This document shows, piece after piece, positions 1 to 7,618 of a DNA stretch of 8,158 nt. The first letter of the stretch is position 1, and the number at the start of each line of letters is the position of its first letter. This DNA is from Thermoplasmata archaeon (lineage in GTDB: Archaea; Thermoplasmatota; Thermoplasmata; Thermoplasmatales; Thermoplasmataceae): assembly GCA_021847855.1 (NCBI GenBank), contig JAJZOT010000060.1, positions 1 to 8,158 on the forward strand, written 5' to 3'. The notes under the pieces are model-generated. The model saw only the letters and a list, made by a program, of their open reading frames with translations, ran no database searches and was not told the DNA's origin. The position numbers were made by a program, and so were the translations under genes.

Positions 1-262
1 ACACCAGTATTTATACACCATGATTTCTGATGAATTACATATGCAAAGCCCTTGAATTACGACATCAGTGGAGAACCGGAGAAAACTCAAAGCCTAAGGG
101 AATCTAAGACTATTTTGACGCCATATAGTGAAACAGTGACCTCCACCCGCAACTATAGTCTTTGTCATAACATTGTATCCCTATTAATTAACAAAAGCTT
201 CCACCCAGTTTTTGCAGAATGATTCGCTTCTTGAGAATTCAATGAAATTTGCCTTAACGGTA
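1..262. other. No recognisable gene; flank of a decayed transposon
   Basis: I find no convincing gene here on either strand. Short open stretches exist but none resembles a family I know. On the minus strand one frame stays open from about 270 down to a TAA at 184-186, next to the end of the transposase remnant. It may be a frameshifted continuation of that remnant, but it has no motif to prove it. Confidence 0.5.
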
Positions 263-615
263 TCAACCATCATTTCTTGATCTTTCATGAATGTCTGTGA
301 TGCCACTTTCTTTACGGATTTCCATATGATCTTGTATAATATTTTTAGCCAGTTCTGATTCCATGAACTGGTCAGGGATACGCGTTTTTGATCTCTCAGA
401 TTTCCTGTGATATACCGGTCTTATTTCAATGAATGATTTTATTGTCCTGAATGATCTTTCAATCTGCCACTGAACCTTGTATGCAGATACAACTTCACTT
501 TCCGGTAAATCTGTATTGGTAACTATGAGGAATCTCCCTGCGAGCTTTGTTTATCTGATGAAGCATTCAGGGAAAAATGATCACGCATTAAGATAAAGGA
601 TTCATCTGTCTTCAT
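263..615 (-). pseudogene. IS4/IS1634-type transposase, decayed C-terminal remnant
   Basis: Read on the minus strand, about 550-392 translates to a typical end of an IS4/IS1634-superfamily DDE transposase: GRFLIVTNTDLP, then YKVQWQIERSFRTIKSF, then RPVYHRKSER. The glutamate of WQIERSFR (codon 458-460) matches the last catalytic acid of the DDE triad, and YHRKSER matches the conserved Y-(2)-R-(3)-E-(6)-K-like region. The frame is closed by a TAA just upstream of codon 550. The preceding coding (about 615-545, beginning MKTDESFILMRDHF) lies in another frame, which implies a frameshift near 545-550. The frame ends at TGA 263-265, and the usual sequence after the RKSER motif (IKAH, then a hydrophobic stretch) is missing. 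The first two thirds of the transposase, with the two catalytic aspartates, is absent. The transposase identity is confident; the exact borders and the IS group are not. Confidence 0.8.
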
Positions 616-688
616 GAAAAGACACAAGATTCAGATTCAAAATATTTGATTTCTATCACTTCAGGGGGAGGGAACAGTAAGCATCTAC

Positions 689-700
689 AAATAATAATAT
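689..700 (+). promoter_or_regulatory. Possible TATA box of the SNF2-SWIM operon
   Basis: An AT-rich run (AAATAATAATAT) lies about 15-26 bases before the GTG at 715. An archaeal TATA box there would start transcription at about 715-722, close to the proposed start codon, and no Shine-Dalgarno sequence precedes that codon. This fits a leaderless or nearly leaderless message, but the match to a consensus is weak. Confidence 0.3.
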
Positions 701-714
701 CGCATTCATGAAAC

Positions 715-3700
715 GTGGGCTCTAATAATGATATCACGGTGATGCATGGAACCTGCCATATCAGCGAGATAGGGATCCGCTTCTTTTTCTGGTCGGAGAT
801 TTCTAACACAAGGAAACGAAAAGGGATGACGATCCACCCGTTCTCGAACAGTGCAAGGAACACTTTCAACCTTCTTCACCAATCAGGCGCCCTGAATGAA
901 AGTGCGATAAAATACGAAAAGCTGAAGGCATACTTCCCATCATCCGATGATCTGCCCTTGCCTTCAGGAGAACTTTCCGGTCTAGTTCAGGAAGCAGGTA
1001 GTGGCGAGAATGCCGTTTACCTGATGAGAGATTGGGAAGTACCTGGTGTCATGCTTGGGATCGACGATGCTTTCAACGCACTTCTAAGCATGAATAAAGA
1101 TTCTGCAAAGATCGGTGTTATTATGGGGAGCGACCTGAAGTTCTGGGAATCACTGGTAGCATTTGCCTTCAACCTCATGAGCGAACAGAAATTCCTACCT
1201 GCAGTGGTAGAAGAAGGACCTTCTGTAAGATCAAGGTGGATTCCTCTTCTTGAAACTAATGAGGACCAGAGTGGACTTTATGAGATCATAAAGAACATGC
1301 CCGGGGCATGCCTCGTCTTCCATCACGATGATGTCAATGCTGAAACCATGGTTAGAATGTTCCTCTCATCTGTCGTTGATGGTACTTGCAGGAAATTTGC
1401 TGCCGAGAGTCATAACATTCCCGGCGAAAAGAGTACAGCCGGGGATACAGCGAAATGGGTTGTGTCCCTCTCCTCCCGAAATTCCCTTATAACATACAAC
1501 AGGAGCCTAGTAATACAGAAGATCTCTTCATGGACCAGAAGGATCCAGAGCAGGATCGAGTTTCCCATGAGGATGTGCTTTGATCTTGTTCCGCCTGCCA
1601 ATGACAGTAGCACATGGATTCTCAGGTTCATGATTCAATCGAAAAGTGATCCAAGCCTCTTGATACCGTTCAGCAGAATATGGAACAGGCAGGATCTTGA
1701 GGCGCTGTCCATAATCAGGAAATTCTCTGAGTTTCCGGAAGAATTCCTGCTTCAATCACTTGGCGTGGCCCAGTCGATCTTTCCGCCTGTAAGAAAGAGC
1801 CTTCAATCGCCTAATCCCAGTGAGGTTGAGCTAACAACCGACGAGGTTTTCAAATTCCTCAAAAACTACAGCGGCATCTTGGGGGAGTCTGGCTTCGGCA
1901 TTCTCTTTCCTGACTGGTGGGGCAAGGCGGAAAGGAAGCTCGGCGTGAAGATCAAGGCTGCCCCAGCATCCGGAACCGGGAAAGTTGGTCTCAATGCATT
2001 GATCAGCTATAATCTTGAAATTGTTGTTGATGGCGAGCCAATCTCGCCCGAAGATCTGGAGAAACTTTCCAGATTGAAGGCACCTCTGGTTCAGATCGGG
2101 CAGAAATGGGTAGAGGTTGATCAGGACAGGCTTAAGAAGATTCTGAAACTGATGAGCGACAACAAGCAAGACCTGCCACTGATGGAACTGCTCTCAATGG
2201 ATGCGGAAAAGGGTAGCATACCCATAGTAAATATCTCTGGTGAGGGATGGGTCGGCAAGTTGCTCAACGGGAATTCAAAACTCAGGAGCATGAAAGAGCC
2301 TGAAAACTTTGTGGGCAAACTGAGGGAATACCAGAAGAGCGGTGCTTCATGGCTCACATTCATGACCGGGATTGGAATGGGCTGTTGTCTTGCGGACGAT
2401 ATGGGTCTCGGAAAGACCATAGAGGTTATAGCCTTCCTCCTGGAAAGAAGGAGAAAGACAAAGAAAACCGGTGTTTCCCTTATTGTATGCCCGACATCAG
2501 TGATAAGCAACTGGGCGCACGAGATCAGGAAATTCTCACCATCATTAAAGGTGGGAGTGCATCATGGTCTTTCACGAAATAAGGATGCTGAATTTATCAG
2601 CAAATTAGTGGACTACGACGTAATAATGACGTCCTATGCACTTCTCCAGCGTGATATAGAGTTTCTCTCAAAGGTTGGATGGGATGGTGTGATCGCCGAC
2701 GAGGCACAGTACGTGAAGAACTATTCTTCAAAGCAGAGCAAGGCCCTCCGGGCACTGAAGGCTGGATATCGTTTGGCACTCACCGGTACACCCATAGAAA
2801 ACAGGCTAGAGGATCTCAGGTCTATCTTTGATTTCATAAACCCTGGATATCTCGGTGGCGAGAAAAGATTCAGGGAACTCTTCTCCAGTCCGATTGAAAA
2901 TGAGGGAAATGAGGAAGCTGCCGGCACACTGAACAGACTCGTGAGTCCGTTCATCCTGCGACGTGTAAAGTCTGACAGGAAAATAATATCAGATCTTCCC
3001 GAAAAGGATGAGGTGAAATGCTATGTTCCTGTGACGGAGGAGCAGGCATCGCTCTACGATGCGACCGTGAGTTCAATGATGGATGCGATTGCTGAGAAGG
3101 AAGGGATTGAAAGAAAGGGAATAATACTCTCAACCATAACCAAGTTAAAAAGACTCTTAGATCACCCGTCAATGGTTTCAGGTGACTCAGATCGGCGGAT
3201 AGACCGGTCACAGAAACTCATACGACTCATGGAAATGCTCCAGGAAATACATGGGACCGGTGAAAAGACACTCATCTTCACGCAGTATGTAGAAGCTGGG
3301 AAGATAATAAAGGAAGCCATAATCAAGAGGTTCCAGGAGGAAGCCCTCTTCATGAGCGGAAGCACTTCCCGAATTATGAGAGAGCAGATGGTCGAGAGAT
3401 TCCAGAATCCAGAAGGTCCAAGAATTTTCGTTATATCCTTGAAGGCTGGTGGATTTGGCATCAACCTTACCGCTGCAAGCAACGTGATCCACTTTGACAG
3501 GTGGTGGAACCCATCTGTTGAGGATCAGGCAACAGACAGGGCTTACAGGATAGGACAGTCCAAGCGCGTGCATGTTTACAAGTTTGTATCAACCGGAACG
3601 ATTGAGGAAAAAATAGCTGAAATAATAGAGGGAAAGAGCTCACTCAGGAAGAAGATAGTTGGGACTTCGGACGAAGCATGGATGACGGAGCTTACGGGCA

Positions 3701-3762
3701 ATGAACTGAAGAATGTTTTTACTTTGAGAAGAGAGATCGTGACAGATGGAGGTGATCGTTAG
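715..3762 (+). CDS. SNF2-family DNA helicase/translocase (HelZ-like)
   Basis: Predicted cytoplasmic ATP-driven double-stranded DNA translocase of the SWI2/SNF2 group, in the long (about 1000-residue) bacterial/archaeal form typified by mycobacterial HelZ. The N-terminal half carries the SNF2-associated (DUF3670-like) region: SRWIPLLE, SGFGILFPDWW (392-402) and PLVQIGQKWVEVD (457-469). The ATPase follows: LREYQKSGASWL (536-547), Walker A DMGLGKT with K567, Walker B DEAQ (662-665), LTGTP (689-693), KTLIFTQY (851-858), KAGGFGINL (910-918), and DQATDRAYRIGQ (937-948) with the arginine fingers. All motifs look intact. I take GTG 715 as the start because the stretch ITVMHGTC...FFFWSE (residues 7-28), followed by HPF, matches the usual N-terminus of this family (HG-W...LWAE...HPF). 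A start at ATG 826 would lose it; ATG 742 would cut its first strand. The SWIM gene follows directly in the same operon. The substrate is unknown. Confidence 0.95.
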   Translation: MGSNNDITVMHGTCHISEIGIRFFFWSEISNTRKRKGMTIHPFSNSARNTFNLLHQSGALNESAIKYEKLKAYFPSSDDLPLPSGELSGLVQEAGSGENAVYLMRDWEVPGVMLGIDDAFNALLSMNKDSAKIGVIMGSDLKFWESLVAFAFNLMSEQKFLPAVVEEGPSVRSRWIPLLETNEDQSGLYEIIKNMPGACLVFHHDDVNAETMVRMFLSSVVDGTCRKFAAESHNIPGEKSTAGDTAKWVVSLSSRNSLITYNRSLVIQKISSWTRRIQSRIEFPMRMCFDLVPPANDSSTWILRFMIQSKSDPSLLIPFSRIWNRQDLEALSIIRKFSEFPEEFLLQSLGVAQSIFPPVRKSLQSPNPSEVELTTDEVFKFLKNYSGILGESGFGILFPDWWGKAERKLGVKIKAAPASGTGKVGLNALISYNLEIVVDGEPISPEDLEKLSRLKAPLVQIGQKWVEVDQDRLKKILKLMSDNKQDLPLMELLSMDAEKGSIPIVNISGEGWVGKLLNGNSKLRSMKEPENFVGKLREYQKSGASWLTFMTGIGMGCCLADDMGLGKTIEVIAFLLERRRKTKKTGVSLIVCPTSVISNWAHEIRKFSPSLKVGVHHGLSRNKDAEFISKLVDYDVIMTSYALLQRDIEFLSKVGWDGVIADEAQYVKNYSSKQSKALRALKAGYRLALTGTPIENRLEDLRSIFDFINPGYLGGEKRFRELFSSPIENEGNEEAAGTLNRLVSPFILRRVKSDRKIISDLPEKDEVKCYVPVTEEQASLYDATVSSMMDAIAEKEGIERKGIILSTITKLKRLLDHPSMVSGDSDRRIDRSQKLIRLMEMLQEIHGTGEKTLIFTQYVEAGKIIKEAIIKRFQEEALFMSGSTSRIMREQMVERFQNPEGPRIFVISLKAGGFGINLTAASNVIHFDRWWNPSVEDQATDRAYRIGQSKRVHVYKFVSTGTIEEKIAEIIEGKSSLRKKIVGTSDEAWMTELTGNELKNVFTLRREIVTDGGDR
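3748..3755 (+). promoter_or_regulatory. Strong Shine-Dalgarno sequence for the SWIM gene
   Basis: GGAGGTGA, followed by TC, lies inside the last codons of the SNF2 gene, seven bases before the ATG at 3763. It matches the 3' end of 16S rRNA over eight bases. It fixes the start of the SWIM gene and shows that it is translated from the shared operon message. Confidence 0.85.
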
Positions 3763-4629
3763 ATGGCACAGCGCAGGTACAGTCACTCATACTATCCTTC
3801 TTACCCACGCAGCACACCAAGAAAGGCAGAGGGAGGAATGAAGATAAAGTCCAGTAGGGGCGAGATTGGCGGAAAGTGGTGGTCAAAGAGATTTCTTTCC
3901 ATCCTGGGTTCATATGGTTGGGACAGTAGACTTGAGCGGGGGAAGCGATACGCAAGATCAGGGCAGGTACTGAGAATCAATATGGGAAAGGGAACAGTGC
4001 AGGCAGAGGTTCAGGGATCAAGAAGTTCTCCCTATAAGATAGAGATAGCTTTTCCCCTGGCGGGAGAGGAGTCATGGAATAAGATTTTTTCATACCTGAT
4101 GGAAAAGCCGGAGATTATTTCGCACATGCTCACAGGTGAATTGCTACCTGAAGTTGAGGAAGCCTTCCGGAGGGCCAAGTCACCAATGATCCCAGAAAAA
4201 TCCAGTGAGATTACAATGGATTGCAATTGTCCGGATTACGCAAACCCCTGTAAGCACATTGCAGCGGTCTTTTATGTGCTGGCGGATAACTTGGATGAGG
4301 ATCCATTCCTGTTTTTCCAGCTCAAGGGCAAGAAGAAGGACGAGGTGATGAGGTCAATATCAGAAAAGAGTGAGATGCAGGCTTCACCGGTCCATATGAA
4401 AAACACGAAGGATGTTGGCGAGATTTCCTCGGAATCTTTATCCAGGTTCTGGAATTCGTATTCTGTAAGAGTAAAACCGGTGGTGAGCGGTAATATAACA
4501 TCCATATCTCCACTGAAGAAATATCCGTTGCCGGAGGATTTCAACGATCCGCTTGTTATATCTATCCTTACAGGATATTATGATGAGATTAAAAAAGGAA
4601 TACAGAAACTCAATGTCAATGATAAGTGA
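3763..4629 (+). CDS. SWIM zinc-finger protein, partner of the SNF2 helicase
   Basis: The protein (288 residues) carries a SWIM zinc finger of the form CxC-x6-CxH: C154, C156, C163, H165 within MDCNCPDYANPCKHIAAV. SWIM domains bind nucleic acid or proteins. Other family marks are GGKWWSKRFLSIL near the N-terminus, the basic stretch RLERGKRYARSGQVL, VQGSRSSPYKIEI, and the helix LDEDPFLFFQLKGKKK after the finger. These are the features of the SWIM proteins encoded next to SNF2 helicases in many bacteria and archaea. The start codon is the base after the helicase stop (TAG then ATG), so the two are co-transcribed and translationally linked. I infer that it is an accessory, DNA-targeting or regulatory subunit of the helicase. 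There is no catalytic motif, signal peptide or membrane segment. The far C-terminus (about 215-288) is not recognisable. Confidence 0.93.
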   Translation: MAQRRYSHSYYPSYPRSTPRKAEGGMKIKSSRGEIGGKWWSKRFLSILGSYGWDSRLERGKRYARSGQVLRINMGKGTVQAEVQGSRSSPYKIEIAFPLAGEESWNKIFSYLMEKPEIISHMLTGELLPEVEEAFRRAKSPMIPEKSSEITMDCNCPDYANPCKHIAAVFYVLADNLDEDPFLFFQLKGKKKDEVMRSISEKSEMQASPVHMKNTKDVGEISSESLSRFWNSYSVRVKPVVSGNITSISPLKKYPLPEDFNDPLVISILTGYYDEIKKGIQKLNVNDK

Positions 4630-4759
4630 GTTTGGATTAGTGACACCTCCCCAGCTGACACAAGGGAATTCCTATTTCAATGATACATGGCTAATGACTT
4701 CACGAATCTGATATTTTCCATTAGAGATATCCCCCCCGGCGTAAATTTGGTTTCTTTCA

Positions 4760-5062
4760 ATGATTAATTCTTCATGGATCAATGAATTACTACTTCACAT
4801 AATATCAGGCTTTGTTTTTTGTGGAAGGTCCATCATAACAAAGGACTGGAGAGGAAAACCTCTTGTTTCGTTTGAGGTGATTGTGAACCTCATAGCCAAT
4901 ACAACAACGGAGAAAGGCTTAACCGTTAAATGCAAAATGGATGATGGAACCTATGAAAAGGGGATAGTGGTGACTGATGAGGAGCTTTCTAAAATCAACA
5001 TAAAAAGAGACAAATTTCATGGGGAACGGAATTACACGATCAGTCCAGGTCATATTAATTAA
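4760..5062 (+). pseudogene. ISAzo13-family transposase, C-terminal remnant
   Basis: From residue 27 the reading frame matches the end of ISAzo13-family (Rhodopirellula-type DDE) transposases: ITKDWRGKPLVSFEVIVNLI, NTTTEKGLTVKC, YEKGIVVTDEELSKINIKR, and the closing FHGERNYTISP, which corresponds to FHGDWNYTI in intact members. These proteins usually have about 400 residues or more, so only roughly the last fifth remains and all catalytic acids before it are gone. The first 26 residues do not match well, and the ATG at 4760 is just the first one in frame. Just upstream, in another frame, 4726-4743 reads DIPPGV, which may be the eroded PPG-x-S-K-W-N motif of the same transposase; a run of seven C (4731-4737) lies there. 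It ends 14 bases before the next gene. It is unlikely to be functional. Confidence 0.85.
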
Positions 5063-5063
5063 G

Positions 5064-5129
5064 TTATATAATTACAGTGCCTAACATAGGAAACCAGAAA
5101 TTTCATTCGCAGGAAATCGTATTATATTA
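5064..5129 (+). promoter_or_regulatory. TATA-like sequences at the start of the 673-residue gene
   Basis: Two AT-rich boxes are visible: TTATATAAT at 5064-5072 and TTATATTA at 5122-5129. The first would start transcription near 5093-5097, after the GTG at 5077. The second lies about 24 bases before an in-frame ATG at 5149, the distance expected for a leaderless archaeal mRNA. If either is real, translation could start at 5149 rather than 5077. The evidence is by position only. Confidence 0.25.
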
Positions 5130-7098
5130 CATACCTCATTCCATACCAATGAGATGGTCAGAATTAGATGATGTGATTGCATCCCGTTGCATAATTTCTA
5201 TCTCAGGAGATTCTCCCCTACTTGAGTATTCTGGCAAGCACGAAATATATGCCCCAATAATTGTACGTAAGATTGGAGACTCAATGATCCTTATCCTATC
5301 AATGAAGAAAAATGAAAATGTGGATAAGTTCACGGCACTTTTCCCACGTATATTCCACGCTGAGGATAAGGGCAATTCATGGCTCATCAAGTCTCCTCTA
5401 AAATTGTTCCCTGAGGTTGCTATCATTGATGACCTTATCAAAATCCCTTCTGTGATTATGCAGCATCTGTACCTGAAAAATGGAAAACTATTCATTGATA
5501 TAAGATTTCATGAATCAAGATCCAAAGAGATTTCCAATTTTATTGTAGAACACCTGACTGATGACGGGAAAATTGTTTTGGAATCTTTGCTCCCACGATC
5601 TAGCGCCATATCCTTCCTCACTGAGATGAATTCAATGGTTCCGATCACCTTTATCAGTTATTCTGTACCTTTGTTCAATGCAGACCCCATTGAAATGATG
5701 CTATCGGAAGGTGACAGCATAGCAGAGATTGAAAAGAAACCCGGATCCAATTATTGGGCACTGGTATTTTCAAAATCTCCCATAAATAAGCAGGACGATT
5801 TTATAACCATATCTAAGGAAAATAATTTATACGAAACTTGGGGGAATAATCCCATCTTACAAGAAATAAGGAACATATCCAACGATAACTCCATATTCCG
5901 ATTGGCCCACTTCCTGGAAGTCAACGAAGGCAGACTCATAGTTTCTACTTTTATCCCCACATATCAAGCTATGGAATTTATTCGGTTAATTTCCAATATT
6001 GGTTTTAATGGAGAAAAACATCTTGTGAAGTTACATAGTTTCCGATCCTATGATCAGGACCTCATTAACGCATCTCTTCGAGACAAGCACCCACAAAGAG
6101 AAAGGAAGGATAACACTAAAATGATTCTTCGAAACTGCGCAGTGTTGGAACTTCATGGGGTTCATCCAAAATTTCTGAAAATAGGTGATATGAGAATAGG
6201 AGAACAGGATCATTTCCACGTCATCGGAAGGGAGCGGGGGCAATGGTTCTTCTATCGGAGGATCATGCAGCAACTGACCGATGGGGAAAAGAAGCGGCTT
6301 CTGGAGCGCAGTAGTTCTCTTAAAATGACGTTTGATCCATACTCTCCCTCGAATATAATTAGAATGTCCATCCCCGATGTCCAGGGGCAGTTTTATGATG
6401 ATATCAACGACCTGCCAGGATGCAGGGTCTCACCCATTACGCTTCAGAATGCTGGAAACGTTTATGTTAGCATTGAATTTCATGAGAGTCAATCCCAAAA
6501 GGTCAGCGACCTGATTCTGGATTTTATAATGAAAGATGCGCCTTATGATAGGAACATAGTTCACTATGGCTTGAATCCGGGTGATCTTCCGTATTTATTG
6601 AATTTGTATGTGTCTCTTGGAAATGCCCCCAGCAATCTGGCTCTGGTTAAAACCAGGTGGATTCTCGATAAAGAAACAATCGCCTCCGAGAATCAGGGTA
6701 TTTTTCAGAACACTGGAATTTTTATTCCCAAGCAATTTGTAGACGATGAATCCGACAAGTTAATCTGGCGAATGGATCAGCCAGGAATCAAGGGGGATGC
6801 GCTCCATAGGGTTATTGATGATTTAGAACATTTAGTCGAGATGAGTGTAAAATCAAGATTCTTTTCTGATTTCTATGCAAATATAATCAGGGGTTATTGT
6901 GGAGCTATCTTCTTTGGTCTTAAATGCGAAGAAAACACACTCACCGACTATTTTATCGTTGAAAGGCATGCACTGGAACGCTTTCTGGAGGGATTGCACA
7001 GACATTGGAATCTGCCCGCAAGAAAGCATCATTACAACTATCTGGTGGAGGTTACTGATCTGTCCCATTATGATAATCTATCTGAGTTTCCATTCTGA
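5077..7098 (+). CDS. Unknown protein with internal duplication
   Basis: I do not recognise a named family. The protein (673 residues) is built from a duplication. NGKLFIDIRFHESRSKEISN (135-154) recurs as AGNVYVSIEFHESQSQKVSD (459-478), an offset of 324. EIYAPIIVRKIGD (56-68) aligns with DHFHVIGRERGQW (378-390), and EIVLYYIPHSIP (13-24) with CAVLELHGVHPK (354-365). A weaker third unit, NEGRLIVSTFIPTYQAMEFI, is at 283-302. Each unit looks like two or three beta strands followed by a helix. This pattern resembles the N-terminal part of archaeal bacterio-opsin-activator-like (HTH_10) regulators, but no helix-turn-helix is seen at the C-terminus, which instead has an aromatic- and His-rich tail (HRHWNLPARKHHYNYLVEV). 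That link is inference. There is no signal peptide or clear membrane helix. Start: GTG 5077 is the first start codon after an in-frame stop (5056-5058); it has no ribosome binding site, and ATG 5149 is an alternative, but the internal copy argues for the longer form. The gene lies 14 bases after a transposase remnant, so its original 5' region may be altered. Confidence 0.85.
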   Translation: MPNIGNQKFHSQEIVLYYIPHSIPMRWSELDDVIASRCIISISGDSPLLEYSGKHEIYAPIIVRKIGDSMILILSMKKNENVDKFTALFPRIFHAEDKGNSWLIKSPLKLFPEVAIIDDLIKIPSVIMQHLYLKNGKLFIDIRFHESRSKEISNFIVEHLTDDGKIVLESLLPRSSAISFLTEMNSMVPITFISYSVPLFNADPIEMMLSEGDSIAEIEKKPGSNYWALVFSKSPINKQDDFITISKENNLYETWGNNPILQEIRNISNDNSIFRLAHFLEVNEGRLIVSTFIPTYQAMEFIRLISNIGFNGEKHLVKLHSFRSYDQDLINASLRDKHPQRERKDNTKMILRNCAVLELHGVHPKFLKIGDMRIGEQDHFHVIGRERGQWFFYRRIMQQLTDGEKKRLLERSSSLKMTFDPYSPSNIIRMSIPDVQGQFYDDINDLPGCRVSPITLQNAGNVYVSIEFHESQSQKVSDLILDFIMKDAPYDRNIVHYGLNPGDLPYLLNLYVSLGNAPSNLALVKTRWILDKETIASENQGIFQNTGIFIPKQFVDDESDKLIWRMDQPGIKGDALHRVIDDLEHLVEMSVKSRFFSDFYANIIRGYCGAIFFGLKCEENTLTDYFIVERHALERFLEGLHRHWNLPARKHHYNYLVEVTDLSHYDNLSEFPF

Positions 7099-7129
7099 TT
7101 TATGCTTTCTGCGCTGATCCTTTATATGG

Positions 7130-7141
7130 AAAAATGAAAAA
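7130..7141 (-). terminator. Possible U-rich terminator of the vapBC operon
   Basis: On the minus strand two T5 runs separated by CA lie about 43-54 bases beyond the toxin stop codon. Archaeal transcription often ends at such oligo-T stretches without a hairpin. The site lies in the 85-base gap between the convergent 673-residue gene and the toxin gene. Confidence 0.3.
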
Positions 7142-7183
7142 CCGATTCAAGGTAATGATATCTGATTTACCTTTTAAACTGTA

Positions 7184-7618
7184 TCAGTCTTGGGATTGGA
7201 TTGGGTTCCTGATTTTTATGCCGGGGAACCGTGAAAAATCCTTTTCGTTTTCTGTCGCTATCTGGTTTATTCCGTTCTCTTTCATTGTTTCTATTATAAG
7301 CGCATCTAAAAAAGGTGCTCTAAACGCCTTGGAATTTTCTAAGGCAGCTTTCACGGTTTTGTCGTTATAACTAATTTTTCGCCAGTTTGGTGAAGTTATG
7401 AAAGAGTCAACTATCACTTTTGCATTATGGGATTTTACCCCGAGTTTGCGCGTGAGGGCGTTATACAATTCCACAAGGATCTGATTGGAAATGATGCCTG
7501 AAGTCTCACCTATGAAAACTTTTGTTAATAAGGACTTGCACACTTTTCTCTTCTCCGGCTCGGAAAGATCATATGCATAATAAAGCACATTCGTATCGTA
7601 GAAAATCTCATCTTTCAT
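7184..7618 (-). CDS. vapC: VapC-type PIN-domain toxin (endoribonuclease)
   Basis: The protein (144 residues) has the length and motifs of a PIN-domain ribonuclease. FYDTNVLYYAYD gives the first catalytic aspartate D8; E50 in NQILVELYNAL is the second acid; D105 in APFLDALII the third; and ATENEKDFSRFPGIKIRNP (121-139) contains the final acidic region and the usual C-terminal strand. The active site therefore looks intact. VapC toxins cleave RNA, commonly tRNA or rRNA, with Mg2+ and are held inactive by the cognate VapB. The gene begins inside the last codons of the upstream antitoxin gene (11-base overlap), so translation is probably coupled. The RNA target cannot be told from sequence. Its 3' end faces the 673-residue gene. 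The toxin-antitoxin assignment rests on both the PIN motifs and the neighbouring ribbon-helix-helix protein. Confidence 0.93.
   Translation of the reverse strand: MKDEIFYDTNVLYYAYDLSEPEKRKVCKSLLTKVFIGETSGIISNQILVELYNALTRKLGVKSHNAKVIVDSFITSPNWRKISYNDKTVKAALENSKAFRAPFLDALIIETMKENGINQIATENEKDFSRFPGIKIRNPIQSQD

Noticed and set aside
1..180. Possible end of an IS200/IS605 tnpB gene on the plus strand
   Set aside because: The short peptides in all three frames lack the TnpB zinc finger and RuvC motifs, and no hairpin typical of such ends was found.
612..869. Minus-strand open frame of 85 codons opposite the SNF2 gene start
   Set aside because: It overlaps the conserved N-terminus of the helicase, shows no family motif, and reads as a shadow of the plus-strand gene.
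3208..3573. Minus-strand open frame of 121 codons inside the SNF2 gene
   Set aside because: It lies opposite the conserved helicase C-terminal motifs and has no recognisable features.
5077..7098. 673-residue protein as a complete HTH_10 transcription regulator
   Set aside because: No C-terminal helix-turn-helix with the usual LT-x-x-Q...GYY-x-PR pattern could be found; only the preceding fold pattern is similar.
7134..7370. Plus-strand open frame of 78 codons with a TATA-like run before its ATG, opposite the toxin gene
   Set aside because: It is antisense to the vapC coding region, whose motifs are intact; its hydrophobic content is the usual complement of that gene.
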